Assembly: GCF_014466955.1 (NCBI RefSeq) | Contig: NZ_AP023396.1 | Location: 4,092,001-4,156,000 of the forward strand | Direction of reading: 5' to 3' | From: Nocardia wallacei | GTDB taxonomy: Bacteria > Actinomycetota > Actinomycetes > Mycobacteriales > Mycobacteriaceae | DNA length: 64,000 bases | In this document: piece after piece, positions 1 to 13,900 of the stretch | Numbering within the stretch: the stretch's first letter is position 1 | How the letters are laid out: each line of letters starts with the position of its first letter | Program-made: the position numbers and the translations under genes | Notes under the pieces: model-generated | Told to the model about the DNA's origin: nothing | The model's database searches: none | What the model saw: only the letters and a program-made list of their open reading frames with translations

Positions 1-1999
1 GCGAGCCCGCGGCGACCGCGCACCGCTCGGTCAGCTCGGCGGCGAAGTTCGCCAGCCCGGCATGAGTCACCGTGACGCCCTTGGGAATTCCGGTGGAGCC
101 GGAAGTGTAGATCAGATAGGCCGGCTGGTCGAGACGCACCGGCGCGCGCCGATCGGTGTCGAGGACGGGTGCGTCCGAGGCGTCCAGCAGGGTGTCGACG
201 AAATCCGGGTCGTCCAGCACGAGCCAGTCGACGGTGCCGGGCAGATCCCCGCGGGATTCGCCGACGCACAGCCCGATCGCCGCACCCGCGTCGGTGAGCA
301 TGTGCTCCTTGCGCTGCGCCGGGTAGGCGGGGTCGACGGGCAGGACGGCCGCACCGGTCTTGGCCACCGCCAGCACGGCCAGCACGGACCGGATCGACCG
401 CGCGATCCCGACCGCGACACATCGCTCGGGCCCCGCGCCCCGCGAGATCAGCACTCGCGCGAGCTGGTTGGTGATCCGATCCAGCCGCGCGTAGCTCAGC
501 TGCTCGGAGCGGTACCGGATCGCCGCGCCGATCGGGTTGACCGCCACGGCCGCGGCGAACAGGTCCGCCAGTGTCGCCGGCGCCGTGCCGGACGGGCGGC
601 GGACCGGCGCGAGGGCGCTCGCCTCGTGCTCGGTCAGCACCTCGAGGTCGCCGATCGGCCGGGCCGGGTCGGCGACCGCGGCATCGAGCAGCCGGATCAG
701 CCGCGCCGCGATACGGTCCGCGGTGGCGCGATCGAACAGGTCCGTCGCGTAGGTGACGGTGAGTTCGATACCGTCCGGCCGCCCGTCGGCGGTGAACGCC
801 TCGGCGAGGGTGAACTGGAGATCGAACTTGGCGACATCGAATTCCGGTGTCTCCGCGGTGATTTCGACGCCAGGCAGCCGCAGCCGCACCGGTGCGGAAC
901 CGTGCACGGACAGCATCACCTGGAACAGCGGGTTGTGCGCCGTCGACCGTGCCGGGTTCAGTACCTCGACCAGCCGCTCGAACGGGAGGTCGGCGTGGGC
1001 GAAGGCGTCGAGGTCGCCCGCGCGCACGGCCGCGAGCGTGTCCGCGAACGACCGCTCGGCGGCCAGCGGCGTCCGCAGCACCAGGGTGCCGACGAACATG
1101 CCGATCAGCTGCTCGAGCCGCTCCTCGGTGCGGCCCGAGATCGGGGTGCCCACGGCGATGTCGGCGGTGCCCGTCATCCGGTACAGCAGTACCGCCAGCG
1201 CCGTGTGCAGCACCATGAACGCGGTCGCGTCGTGGCGGCGCGCGAGCTCGCGCAGCGCGGCGTGGGTGGGCGCGCCGATCATCGTCCGGACCGACGCGCC
1301 CGCGTGGCTCGGGGTAGCCGGGCGCGGCCGGTCGGTCGGCAGTTCCAGGCATTCCGGGAGGCCGCGCAGCGCCTCCTGCCAGTACCGCAGTTGCGCGGCC
1401 AGACGGCCGTCCGGATCGTCCTCGCCGCCGAGCATTTCGCGTTGCCAGAGGCTGTAGTCGGCGTACTGCACGGGCAGCGGCGCCCAGTCGGGCGCGGCGC
1501 CGGTGCGGCGGGCCCGGTAGGCGGCGGTCAGGTCGGCGGCCAGCGGCGCGACCGAGCCGCCGTCGGCCGCGATGTGGTGGATGACGACGACGAGCAGATG
1601 TTCGTCGGCGGCCAGCCGCAGCAGGGTGGCGCGCAGCGGCGGATCCACCCGCACGTCGAAACCCGCGGCGGCGAGTTCGCGCACGCGGTCCGCGGCCAGG
1701 GTCTCGTCGGCCGCGAGCACCCGCAGCGCGAAGCCGGTCTCCCCCGGCGCGAGGACGACCTGGGCGGGGCCCGCGCCGGAGTCCGGGAACACGGTGCGCA
1801 GCGCCTCGTGCCGGGTTTCGACATCGACGAGGGCCCGCTCCAGCGCCGCCACATCCAGATCGCCGCGCAGGCGCAGCACGGTCGGGATGTTGTAGGTCCC
1901 GGAGGCGGTGTCGAACCGGTTGAGCAACCACAGCCGCTGCTGGGCCGGTGACAGCGGAATGCGCGCGGGCCGGTCGCGGCGGTCGAGTACGGGCAGCGC
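1..1999 (-). other. NRPS module 7: C plus truncated A
   Basis: The C domain is complete with [10 protein letters not shown]. The A domain begins normally and contains [11 protein letters not shown], but the window ends before the FDxSV motif, so no specificity residues can be read. Confidence 0.8.
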
Positions 2000-4900
2000 C
2001 GCGCCGGGACCGGCGGCGTCCAGCAGCGCGGCGAGCGCCGCCGGGGTGGGATGCTCGAAGATCGCGCGCACGCCCAGCTGGTGACCGGACAGCGTGGCGA
2101 TCCGTGCCGAAAGCTGTGTCGCCGACAGCGAATTGCCACCCAGGTCGAAGAAGCTGTGGTCGGCGGCCACCTCCGAGCGGCCCACGATCTCGGCCATCGC
2201 GGCGGCCACCAGCATCTCGTTCGGTGTCCGCGGCGCCCGGCCCGGTTCGGCGGCGGCCGTGAAGTCGGGCTGGGGCAACGCTTTTCGATCCAGCTTGCCG
2301 GTCGGCGAGAGCGGGATCTCGGCCAGCGGCACCAGGGTCGGCAGCATGTGGGCGGGCAGACGTCCGGCCAGTTGTTCGGTCAGCGACTCGCCGGTGTGCT
2401 CGGCGGCGACCACGTAGGTCACTATCCGGGCCTCGCCCGCGTCGTCGCGATGCAGCTCGGTGTGCGCGAAACGAACACCGGGGCAACCGGATACGACCGC
2501 GTTGACCTCGCCCAGCTCGATGCGGAAGCCGCGCACCTTCACCTGGTCGTCGGAGCGGCCGACGAAGGTGAGTTCGCCGGCCCTGGTCCAGCGCACCAGA
2601 TCTCCGGTGCGGTACATGCGCTCGCCGGGGAGGCCGTACGGGTCGGCCACGAACCGGGCGGCGGTCAGGGCGGGCCGGCGGTGGTAGCCCCGTGCCAGTC
2701 CGATCCCGCCGACGTAGAGGTCGCCGATCACGCCGGTGGGTACGGGCCGCAGTCCGCCGTCCAGCACCACGGCCGTCACGCCGCGCATCGGCCGGCCCAG
2801 CGCGATCGGGCGATCCGGTTGCAGCGGTCGGGAGAACGTGGTCGCGATGGTCGCCTCGCTCGGGCCGTAGCCGTTGATCACGTCCCGGCCGACCGCCCAC
2901 CGTTCCACCAGATCCTGGTCGAACGCCTCGCCTCCGATGATCAGGGTGCGCAGCTCGGGCAGCGGCCAGCGCCGCGTATCGATGGTCGCCAGCGCGGCGG
3001 GAGTGACCACGGCGTGGGTGACCCGCTCGTGCTCGAGCACCTCGGCCAGTTCGTCGCCGCCGTAGGTGTCGGCGCCGACGATCACCATGGTGGCCCCGGC
3101 GGACCACGCGATGAGCAGTTCCAGGATCGCCACGTCGAAACTGGGCGAGGCCAGATGCAGTGTGCGCGAACGACTGTCGATCCCGAAGCGGGTACGGACC
3201 ACCTCGGCGCAGTTGAACAGCCCGCGATGGGTGACGGCCACGCCCTTGGGCAGCCCGGTCGATCCGGAGGTGTAGATGACATAGGCGATGTCGGCGGCGC
3301 GGGGCGGCCGCCGGAACTCGGCGGTCGTGAGCGCCCGCGTGGAGACCACGGGATCGTCCAGGTCCGTGAACGACAGCCAGCGCACCTCGTCGGGCAGCTC
3401 GCCGATCCGGTCACCGGTCGTGAGGCCGATGCGGGCCTCGGCGTCGGCGAGCATGTGCCGGATCCGCTCGGCCGGATAGCGGACGTCGATGGGCAGGAAC
3501 GCCGCACCGGTCTTCGCGATCGCCAGGGACGCGACCACCGACTCCAGCGACCGCGCCATGGCCAGCGCGATCACATCCCCCGGGCCGTAACCGTTCCCGG
3601 CCAGAATCCGTGCGAGCCGGTTGGTCCGCTGGTCGAGGCCGCGGTAGCTCAGCTCGGCCATGCCCTCGCGCAGCGCGACCCGGTCGGGGTCGGCCGCCGC
3701 GGCCGCGAAAAGGCCGGGCAGCGTGCGGGTTTCGGCGGCGGGCTCGCCACGCGCCGGGACCAGGGTGTCGCGTTCGTTGTCGTCGAGCAGATCGATGTCG
3801 CCCACCGCGATCGCGGAGTTCGCGGCCACCTCGGCGAGGATGTGGACGAACTGCGCGGTGAACCGCTCGGCGGTCTCGGCGTCGAACAGATCGGCGGCGT
3901 AGCGCACGCAGACGTCGATCGCGCCATGGGTCTCGTCCCCGGCCGGCGCCGCTTCGGTGAGACCGAAATGCAGGTCCCACTGGGCGGTGTCGGCGCCCAC
4001 GTCCTCGGGCGCGATCTCCACCCCGGGCAGCCGCACCTGCCACGGGGCATGGTTGTTCAACGCCAGCCCGACCTGTACCAGCGGATGGTAGGCGGTGCTG
4101 CGGGCCGGGTTCACCAGTTCCACAACACGTTCGAACGGCAGGTCGGCGTGCGCGAACGCGTCGATGTCGTGCTCCCGGACCCGATCGAGCAGTTCGTCGA
4201 ACGGCCGGGCGGCGCGCACCTCGGTGCGCAGCACCAGCGTGCCGACGAACATGCCGACCAGCTCGGCGAGCTGCGGGTCGGTGCGTCCGGCGACCGCCGT
4301 GCCGACGGCGATGTCGCCGCGGCCGCTCAGCCGCGACAGCAGCACCGCGAGCGCGGCGTGCAGCACCATGAACACGCTCGCCTCGTGGCGGCGCGCCAGC
4401 GCGGCCAGGGCGCCGTGCACGTCCGGCTCGATGGTGGCGTACACCCGGCCGCCGCGGTAGGACGGCCGCGCCGGACGCCGGCGGTCGGCGGGCAGTTCGA
4501 GGCAGTCGGGCAGGTCGGCCAGCGTCCGCAGCCAGTACGCGGCCTGCCGGGCGGCCAGGCTGGCGGGGTCGTCCTCGGCGCCGAGCAGTTCGCGCTGCCA
4601 CATGCTGTAGTCGGCGTATTGCACCGGCAGCGGCGGCCGGTCCGGCGCGGCCCCGGCCCGCCGGGCCGCGTACGCCGTGGTGATGTCGGTCGCCAGAGGC
4701 GCGAGCGAACCGCCGTCCGCCGCGATGTGATGCAGCACCAGCACCAGCACGTGGTCCTCCGCGGCGATCCGGAACAGCGCCGCCCGCAAGGGAATTCGAG
4801 TGGTGAGATCGAATCCGGCCGCACCGAATTCCCGCGCGGCGGCTCGCCAGTGGCCGTCGGCGGGCGGCGCGGCGCCGTCGTCACGCGGTTCGGGCATGCA

Positions 4901-7900
4901 GGTGACGAGTTCGAGCCGGATGTCCGCGCCGGAGGTGACGACCTGGGCGGGGCCCGCGGGTCCGCGGTCGGGGAAGACGGTGCGCAGCACCTCGTGGCGG
5001 TCGGCCACGTCGCGGATCGCCTGTTCCAGCGCACCGGCGTCGAGCGGGCCGCGCAGCCGCAGCGCGACCGGGAGGTTGTAGGCGCCCGAATCGGGTTCGA
5101 GGCGGTTGAGGAACCACAGCCGCTGCTGCGCCGGGGACAGCGGGATGTGCTCGGGTCGCGGCCGCACGGTCAGCGCCGGGCGGGCCGAACCGCCGTGTGC
5201 CGCACGGTCGTCGAGGAAGGCGGCGAGCGCGGCCGGGGTGGGATGTTCGAAGACCGACCGGACCGGCAGCTGCTGCCCGGACTCGGCGGCGATCCGGGCC
5301 ACCAGTTGCGTCGCCGACAGCGAGTTGCCCCCGAGATCGAAGAAGTTCTGGTGCGCGCGCACCTGCTCGGCCCCGACCACCGCCGACATCGCCGCCGCCA
5401 CCAGGATCTCGCTCGGGGTGGCCGGCGCGCGACCGGCGGCGGGGTCGGTGTCGAATTCCGGTTCGGGCAGCGCCGACCGGTCCAGTTTGCCGTTGGGGGT
5501 CAACGGAATCGCGTCGAGCACGACGATCGCCGCGGGCACCATGTGCGACGGCAACCGGTCGGCCAGGTAACGCCGGACCGATTCCTGCGGCGACCCGGCG
5601 GCCTCGGTCACCGTCACATAGGTGACCAGCAGCGGCGTGCCCGCCGCCCGCCGGACCTCGGTGTGCGCGAACCGCACCCCGGGGCATTGCGCGGCCACGG
5701 CGGTGATCTCGCCCAGTTCGATGCGGAAACCGCGGAGCTTCACCTGATCGTCGGAGCGGCCGACGAAGACCAGCTCGCCCGCCCCGGTCCACCGCACCAC
5801 ATCGCCGGTGCGGTACACCCGCTCACCGGGCGCGCCGAACGGGTTGGCGACGAAACGGGCGGCGGTCAGCCCCGGCCGCCCGAGGTAGCCCCGGGCCAGG
5901 CCGCAGCCGGACACATACAGCTCGCCCGTGACACCGGTCGGCACCGGGCGCAGCCGTTCGTCGAGCACCACGGCCGTCGTGCCGCGGATGGGCCGGCCCA
6001 TGACCACCGGGCCGTCGGCGGGCAGCGGATCGGAGATGACGGTCATGATCGTCGTCTCGGTCGGGCCGTAGCCGTCGAAGAAGTTGCGCCCGGCGGCCCA
6101 GTGCCGCACCAGTTCCGGGCCGACGTACTCGCCGCCGACCGCCAGATTCGCCAGCGCCGGGAGCGGCCACCGCTCGACGTCGATGCTGGCCAGCGCGGCG
6201 GGGGTGATGAAGGCGTGGGTGACCTGCTCGCGGTCCAGCAGCGCCGCCAGCTCGTCGCCGCCGTACACGTCGGCGGGCGCGATCACCATGGTGGCGGCGG
6301 CGCTCCAGGCCAGCAGCAGCTCCAGCACCGAGGCGTCGAAACTGGGTGAGGCGAAGTGCAGCGTGCGCGACCGCGCGTCGGTCCGGAACCGATCCCGTTG
6401 CTCGGCAGCGAAATTGGCCAGACCGCGATGGGTGACCGCGACACCCTTCGGCCGCCCGGTGGACCCGGACGTGTAGATCACGTAGGCCAGATCGTCCACC
6501 CGCGCCGGGCGCGTCCGGTCGGCATCGGAGAGTGCGGTGGCGTCGTAGTCGAGCGGCTCGGTCAGGGTCAGCCACGACACGTCCGCGGGCAGTGCGGGCT
6601 CGAACGCGCTCGCGGTGATCCCCACGCGCACAGCCGAATCGGTGAGCATGTGGCGGATGCGTTCGGCGGGGTGCCGCACGTCGATCGGCAGGTAGGCGGC
6701 GCCGGTCTTGGTGACGGCGAGGGCGGCGACGATCGAGTCGGCCGAGCGCGGCAGCCCGATCGCCACCACATCGCCCGGGCCGATCCGGTGCGCCAGCAGT
6801 GCCCGCGCGCAGCGGTTCGAGCGCTCGTCGAGGTCGCGGTAGGTCATGGTCCGCGCGCCGTGCCGGATCGCCGTCTGTCCCGGATCCCGGATCGCCGCGG
6901 CGGCGAAGATCTCGGCCAGGACCGAGGGCTCGGTCGCCGCCGCGCCGCGCGCCGGGACCAGGGTGTCCCGTTCCTCGGCATCGAGCAGCTCGAGGTCGCC
7001 GACGGCACGGAAAGCGTTGTGCGCCACGGCCGCCAGGAGCCGCTGGAAACGCCGCTCGAACCGCTCGGCGGTGGACCGATCGAACAGGTCGGTCGCGTAG
7101 GTCAGCGACAGGTCGAGTCCGCCGGGTTGCCGGTCGGTGTCGTAGTTCTCGGTGAGCGTGACCTGCAGGTCCCACTTCGCGCCCGCTGTATGCAGTTCCT
7201 CGGCCACCACCTCGAGGTCGGCCAGCCGCAGGGCCGCCGGGGCCGCGTCGTGCACCGACAGCAGCACCTGGAACAACGGGTGATGCGCCGTGGAGCGGAC
7301 CGGGTTGAGCAGCTCCACCAGCCGCTCGAACGGGACGTCGGCGTGGGCGTAGGCGTCGAGGTCCTGGGTCCGCACGGTGTCGAGCAGGTCGGTGAAGGTG
7401 CGGTGGCCGTCCACCTCGGTGCGCAGGACGAGCGTGCCCACGAACATGCCGATCAGGTGATCGAGTCGCTCGTCGATGCGACCCGCGACCGCCGTCCCGA
7501 TGGCGATGTCGGCGGTGGCCGCCGAGCGCGCCAGCAGCACGGCCAGCGCCGCGTGCGCCACCATGAACAGGCTCGCGTCGTGCGCCCGGGCCAGGCCGAG
7601 CAGACCCTCGTGAACCTCCACCGGCACAGTCGAATTCACCACGTCGCCGCGGTGGGAGGCCACCGTCGGGCGCGGCCGGTCCGCGGGCAGCTCCAGGCAT
7701 TCGGGCAGACCGGCGAGCCGGGTGCGCCAGTAGTCGAGCTGGCGTGCGGCGAGGCTGCCCGGGTCGCTCTCCTCACCCAGGACGGCCTGCTGCCACAGGC
7801 TGTAATCGGCGTACTGCACCGGCAGCGGCTGCCACCGCGGGTCGCGGCGGGTGCGGCGCGCGTCGTAGGCCGTGGCGATATCGGCGGCGAGCGGGCCCAG

Positions 7901-10900
7901 TGACCAGCCGTCCGCGGCGATGTGGTGCACCACCAGGATCAGCACGTGGTGGTCGGCGGCCAGGCGCGAAAGCCCCACGCGCAGCGGCGGTTCGGCGGTC
8001 AGGTCGAAACCCGCGGCGGCGAACGCCGTCCACGTGGCGGCGGGATCGGCGCCGGGCTCGAGCAGCGTCCAGTCGAGCTCGGTCGCCGCGTCGGTGATCA
8101 CCTGGGTGGGGCCCGCGGGCGAATCCGGGAAGACGGTGCGCAGGATTTCGTGCCGCTCGACGACATCGCTCACCGCCCGACGCAACGCGTCCGGGTCGAG
8201 AGTTCCGCGCAGCCGTAACGTGATCGGGATGTTGTAGGCGCCGGAGGAGGGCTCCAACCGGTTCAGGAACCACAGGCGCCGCTGCGCCGAGGACAGCGGA
8301 ATCCGGTCCGGCCGTGGACCGGCCACCAGCTCCGGCTGCCCGGCGGCCTCGGGCGCCCGCGCGTCCAGCAGCGCGGCCAGCTCGGCGGGAGTCGGCGCCT
8401 CGAACACCGTGCGCACCGCCAATCGGCAGCCGGTCCGGGCCGCGATCGCCGCGACCACGCGGGTCGCGGACAGCGAATTGCCGCCGATGTCGAAGAAGTT
8501 CTGCTCGGCGCCCACCGTCGCGACGCCCGCCGCGGCCGCCATCGCGGCGGCCACCAGCGCTTCGGTGGGTGTGGCGGGTGCCCGGCCCGGCGCGTCGAGG
8601 GCGGCGAAGTCGGGTTCGGGCAGGGCCTTGCGATCCAGCTTGCCGGAGGGGGTCAGCGGGATCGTGGGCAGCATGAGCACCGCCGCGGGCACCATGTGCG
8701 CGGGCAGCGCCGCCGCGGCGTGGGCGCGCACGGCCGCGGCGTCCACGCCCTCGTCGGCCACCACGTAGCCGACGAGGCGGTCCGCGCCCGCGCCGGTGTG
8801 GACCTCGGTGTGGGCGAAGCGGATTCCCGGATGCCCGGCGAGTACCGCGGTGATCTCGCCGAGTTCGATCCGGAAGCCGCGGATCTTCACCTGATCGTCC
8901 GCGCGGCCGACGAAGCTCAGCTCGCCGTCGCCGGTCCACCGCACCAGGTCGCCGGTGCGGTACAGCCGCGCCCCGGGGCCGCCGTACGGGTCCGCGACGA
9001 AGCGCGCGGCGGTCAGCGCCTCGCGTCCCAGGTAACCGCGGGCCAGCCCGTCGCCGCCGACGTACAGCTCGCCCACCACACCTGCGGGCACCGGCCGCAA
9101 CCGGGCGTCCAGGACCACCGCCGCGGCCCCGCGAATGGGGCCGCCCAGCGTGATCGGGCCGTCCGGCCGCAGTTCCCGCGAGAGTGCCGGTGCGACAGTC
9201 GCTTCCGACGGGCCGTAGGCGTTGAACATCGCGCGCTCGCCCGCCCACGCCGCGACCAGGTCCGGGCCGAACGCCTCGCCGCCGACGACCAGGGTCCGCA
9301 GCTGCGGCAGCGGCCAGCGGGCGGCGTCGATGCTGGCGAGTGCGGCGGGCGTGACGAACGCGTGGGTGATCCGCTCGCGGTCGAGCAGGTCGGCCAGTTC
9401 GTCACCGCCGTAGATGTCGGTCGCCGCGACCACCATGGTCGCGCCCGCGCACCACGCCAGGAGCAGTTCGAGCACCGACGCGTCGAAACTCGGCGACGCG
9501 AAATGCAGTGTGCGCGAAACGTGTTCGACGCCGAAGCGGTCGCGCTGGGCGGCGGCGAAGTTCGCCAGCCCGCGATGGGTCACGGCGACGCCCTTGGGCA
9601 GGCCCGTCGAACCCGAGGTATAGATCACGTACGCCAGGTCGTCGGCCGACAGCGGGCGCGATCGGTCGCGATCGGTGATCGGCGCGGCGGGGCCGGTGAG
9701 CAGTTCCGAGAGTGTCAGCCACTCGACACCCCCGGGCAGCCGCGCCACATCGGTAGCGGTCGTGACACCGATCCGCGCTCCGGAGTCCGACACCATGTGC
9801 CGGATCCGCTCCGGCGGATAGCCGGGATCGACCGGCAGGTAGGCCGCCCCGGACTTGCTCACGCCGAGCGTGGCGACCACGGACTCGACCGAGCGGGTCA
9901 TACCGAGTGCGACGATGTCGCCGGGGCCGATGCCACGCTCGATCAGACTGCGCCCCAGCCGGTTCGAGCGGGCGTCGAGTTCGCGGTAGCTCATCTCGGT
10001 GCTGTCGGACCGCACCGCGATGCGGTCGGTGTCCGACGCCGCCGCCGCGAACAGCTCGGGCAGTGTCGCCACCGCCACGGGCCCGCTCCCGCGAGCGGGG
10101 ACGGTCGCCGCGCGCTCCTCGTCGAGCAGCAGACCGGCGGCGTCGATGCGTGCCGCGGGCGCGGTGACCAGCGCTTCGAGCACGAGCAGATAGCGGTGGA
10201 CGAGGCGCTCGGCGGTGTGGTGTTCGAACAGGTCGGTGGCGTAGTCGAGGCGCAGCTCGATGCCGCCGGGCCGCTGCCGCGGCGTGTGGGTCTCGGTGAG
10301 CTCGAATTGCAGATCGAACTTGGCGATACCGGGATCGGCCTGCTCGGCGGTGATCTCGAGACCCGGCAGGCGCAGCGGCGCGGGCCCGGAGTTGTGCACC
10401 GACAGCATCACCTGGAACAGCGGGTGGTGGGCGGTGGAGCGGACCGGATCGAGCAGCTCCACCAGCCGTTCGAACGGGATGTCGGCGTGGGCGTAGGCGC
10501 TCAGATCGATCTCGCGGACCGCGTCCAGGAATTCGGTGAACGAGCGGTCCTCGTCCACCTCGGTCCGCAGCACCAGCGTGCCGACGAACATGCCGACCAG
10601 CCGTTCCAGCTGCTCGTCCGAGCGCCCGGCGACGGGCGTGCCGATCGCCACATCGGTGCCGCCGCTCAGTCGCGCGAGCAGGACCGCCAAGGCGGCATGC
10701 AGCACCATGAACACGCTCGCGTCCCGGCTTCGGGCCAATTCCGTGATGCGCGAGTGGGTTTCGGCGTCGACGCGGGCGGTGACCGCGGCCCCGGCGTGCG
10801 TCGCGACAGCCGGTCGGGGCCGATCGGTCGGCAGTTCCAGGCATTCGGGCAACGCGGCGAGGGTGCGGCGCCAGTACGCCAGTTGGGTCGCCGCCACACT

Positions 10901-13900
10901 GGCGGGATCGTCCTCGTCGCCGAGCACCTCGTGGTGCCAGAGCGTGTAGTCGGCGTACCGCACGCTCAGCGGCGTCCACCGCGGCGGCTGTCCGGCGTGC
11001 CGGGCCTGGTAGGCCGCGGCGAGGTCGGCGGCGAGCGGCGTCATCGACCAGCCGTCGGCGGCGATGTGGTGCACCACGAGCACCAGCACGAACTCCTGAT
11101 CGCCGGTGCGCAGCAGTTCGCCGCGCAGCGGGAGATCGGTCGTGAGGTCGAACCCGCGCCGGGCCAGCGCCCGGATTCGGGCCTGCACTCGATCGGCGGG
11201 TACGAACAGCACCGGCGGCGTGACCTGCGCGGTCTCGGCCGCGACCACCATCTGGCTCGGGCCGTCCGCGGCATCGGGGAAGACGGTGCGCAGCGTCTCG
11301 TGCCGTTCGACGACATCGTGCAGGGCGCGGCGCAGCGCCGCCACATCCAGCGCCCCGCGCAGCCGCAGGGCGATCGGGATGTTGTAGGCACCCGAGGAGG
11401 TGTCGAACTGGTTGAGGAACCACAGCCGCTGCTGCACCGCCGACAGCGGCATCCGCGCGGGCCGCTCCCGGCGGCCGAGCACCGGGCCCGAACCGGCGGC
11501 GCGGTCCAGCAGGGCGGCCAGCCCGGCCGGGGTCGGATGGTCGAATACCGCTCGCACGGGCAGTTTCCGGTGCGCGGCCGCGCCGATGCGCGACACCAGT
11601 TGCGTCGCGGACAACGAGTTGCCGCCCAGCTCGAAGAAGTTGTGGTCGGCGAACACGGGGGCGTGGCCGACCACCTCGGCCATGACCGTGGCGACCAGTA
11701 TTTCGTTCGGCGTCGCGGGCTCGCGTCCGGCGGACGCCGGGGCGGTGAAATCGGGTTCGGGCAGGGCCGTACGATCCAGCTTGCCCGCCGGTGTCAACGG
11801 TATGGTCTCGAGCTCGACGAATGTCGACGGGATCATGTGGGCGGGCAGCCGGTCGGCGACCTGTCGGCGGATCGAGTCGAGAGCCGGCGCCGCGCCCTCG
11901 GCGACGGCCAGATACGTCACGATCCGCGGCGTGCCCGCGTGGTCGCGGCGAACCTCGCTGTGTGCGAATCGCACCTCTCCGCAGGCGGAGACGACCGCGT
12001 TGATCTCACTCAGCTCGATGCGGAAGCCGCGGATCTTGACCTGATCGTCGGCGCGGCCCACCAGGGACAGCTGCCCGGAGGCGGTCCACCGGGCCAGATC
12101 TCCGGTGCGGTACAGCCGTTCGCCGTCGCCCGCGAACGGGTTCGCGACGAAGCGCTGCGCGGTCAGTCCGGGCCGATGCAGGTAGCCGCGGGCCAGACCG
12201 GCCCCGGCGAGATACAGCTCACCGGTGACACCGGGCGGCACCGGGTGCAGGCGTTCGTCCAGTACCGCGAGGCTCGCGCCGGGAATCGGCTTGTCCCCCA
12301 GCACCACCGGCTGTCCGGGCAGCATCGGCTCGGAGATGATCGCGGCGATCGTGGCCTCGGTCGGGCCGTAGGCGTTGAGCATGGTGCGCCCCGGCGCCCA
12401 GGACTCGACCAGTTCGGCCCCGCACGCCTCGCCGCCCACCACCAGGCAGCGCAGCCGCGGCAGCGGGTGGCGGACCGCGTCGATGCTCGCCAGCGCCGCC
12501 GGGGTGAGGAAGGCGTGCGTGACGCGTTCGCGGTCGAGCAGCTCGGCCAGCTCGTCGCCGCCGTACATGCCGGTCGGCGCGATGACCATGGTCGCGCCGC
12601 CGCAGAGCGCCAGCAGCAGCTCGAGCACCGACGCGTCGAAGCTCGGCGAGGCGAAATGCAGTGTCCGCGAGGACATGTCGACCCGGTAGCGCTGCTGCTG
12701 AGCCACCGCGAAGCCGTGCAGGCCGCGGTGGGTGACCGCGACGCCCTTGGGCAGGCCGGTGGTGCCGGAGGTGTAGATGACGTAGGCGATGTCGTCGATC
12801 CTGGTGGGCCGCGGCGGTTCTCGGTCGATCCCGGGTCCGTCGAGTTCCGCCAGGGTGAGCCAGGTGACCGGGTCCGGCAGGGCGGCCGGGTCGCCCGACG
12901 TGAGGCCGACGCGGGCCCGCGCGTCGGACACCATGTGCCGGATGCGGTCCGCCGGGTAGCGGCGGTCGATCGGCAGGAAGGCCGCGCCGGTCTTGGTGAC
13001 GGCGATCGCCGCGAGCACCGAGTCGATCGAGCGGTCCAGGGCGAGCGCCACCACCTCACCGGGGCCGGCGCCGCGCGCGATCAGGGCGCGGGCCAGCCGG
13101 TCGGTCCGGTCGTCCAGCTGGCGATAGGTCAGGGTCCGCGAGCCGGCGCGCAGCGCGTCGCCGTCCGGCCGCTGCCGCAGGACCGCGCGGAAGTAGTCGG
13201 CCAGGGTGACCGGCGCGGCGGCCGGCTCGCCGCGCGCGGGTGCGAGCGCGGCCCGCTCCCCGGCGTCGAGAATGTCGATGTCGCCGACCGGGATTCGCGG
13301 GTCCGCCGCGACGGCCGACAGCATGTCGAGGAAGCGGCCGCACAGCCGTTCGGCGGTGGCGCGGTCGAACAGGTCGGTGGCGTAGGTCAGGCGCAGGCCG
13401 ATCCCGGCGGCCGCGCGGTCGGCGGTGTAGGACTCGATCAGCGTGAACTGCAGGTCCCACGCGGTGAATCCGGTCTCGATCGCCTCGGCCGACACGTCGA
13501 CGCCGGGCAGGTCCACGCCGTCGGGTACTTCACTGTGCACCGACAGCATCACCTGGAACAGCGGGTGGTGCGCGGGCGAACGCACCGGGTTCAGCACCTC
13601 GACCAGCCGCTCGAAGGGCAGGTCGGCGTGGGCGAAATCGTCCAGGTCCTGATCGCGCACCGCGGTCAGCAGATCGCGGAACGAGCGGCCGGTATCGACC
13701 TCGGTGCGCAGCGCGAGCGTTCCGGCGAACATGCCGATCAGCCGGTCCAGCCGGGGGTCGGTGCGCCCGGCGATCGGTGTGCCGACGCACACGTCGCCGG
13801 TCGCCGCCAGCCGCGCGAGCAGCGCGGCGAGCGTGGCGTGCAGGACCATGAACACGCTGGCGTCGTGGCGCCGGGCCAGTTCGGCCACCCCCGCGTGCAG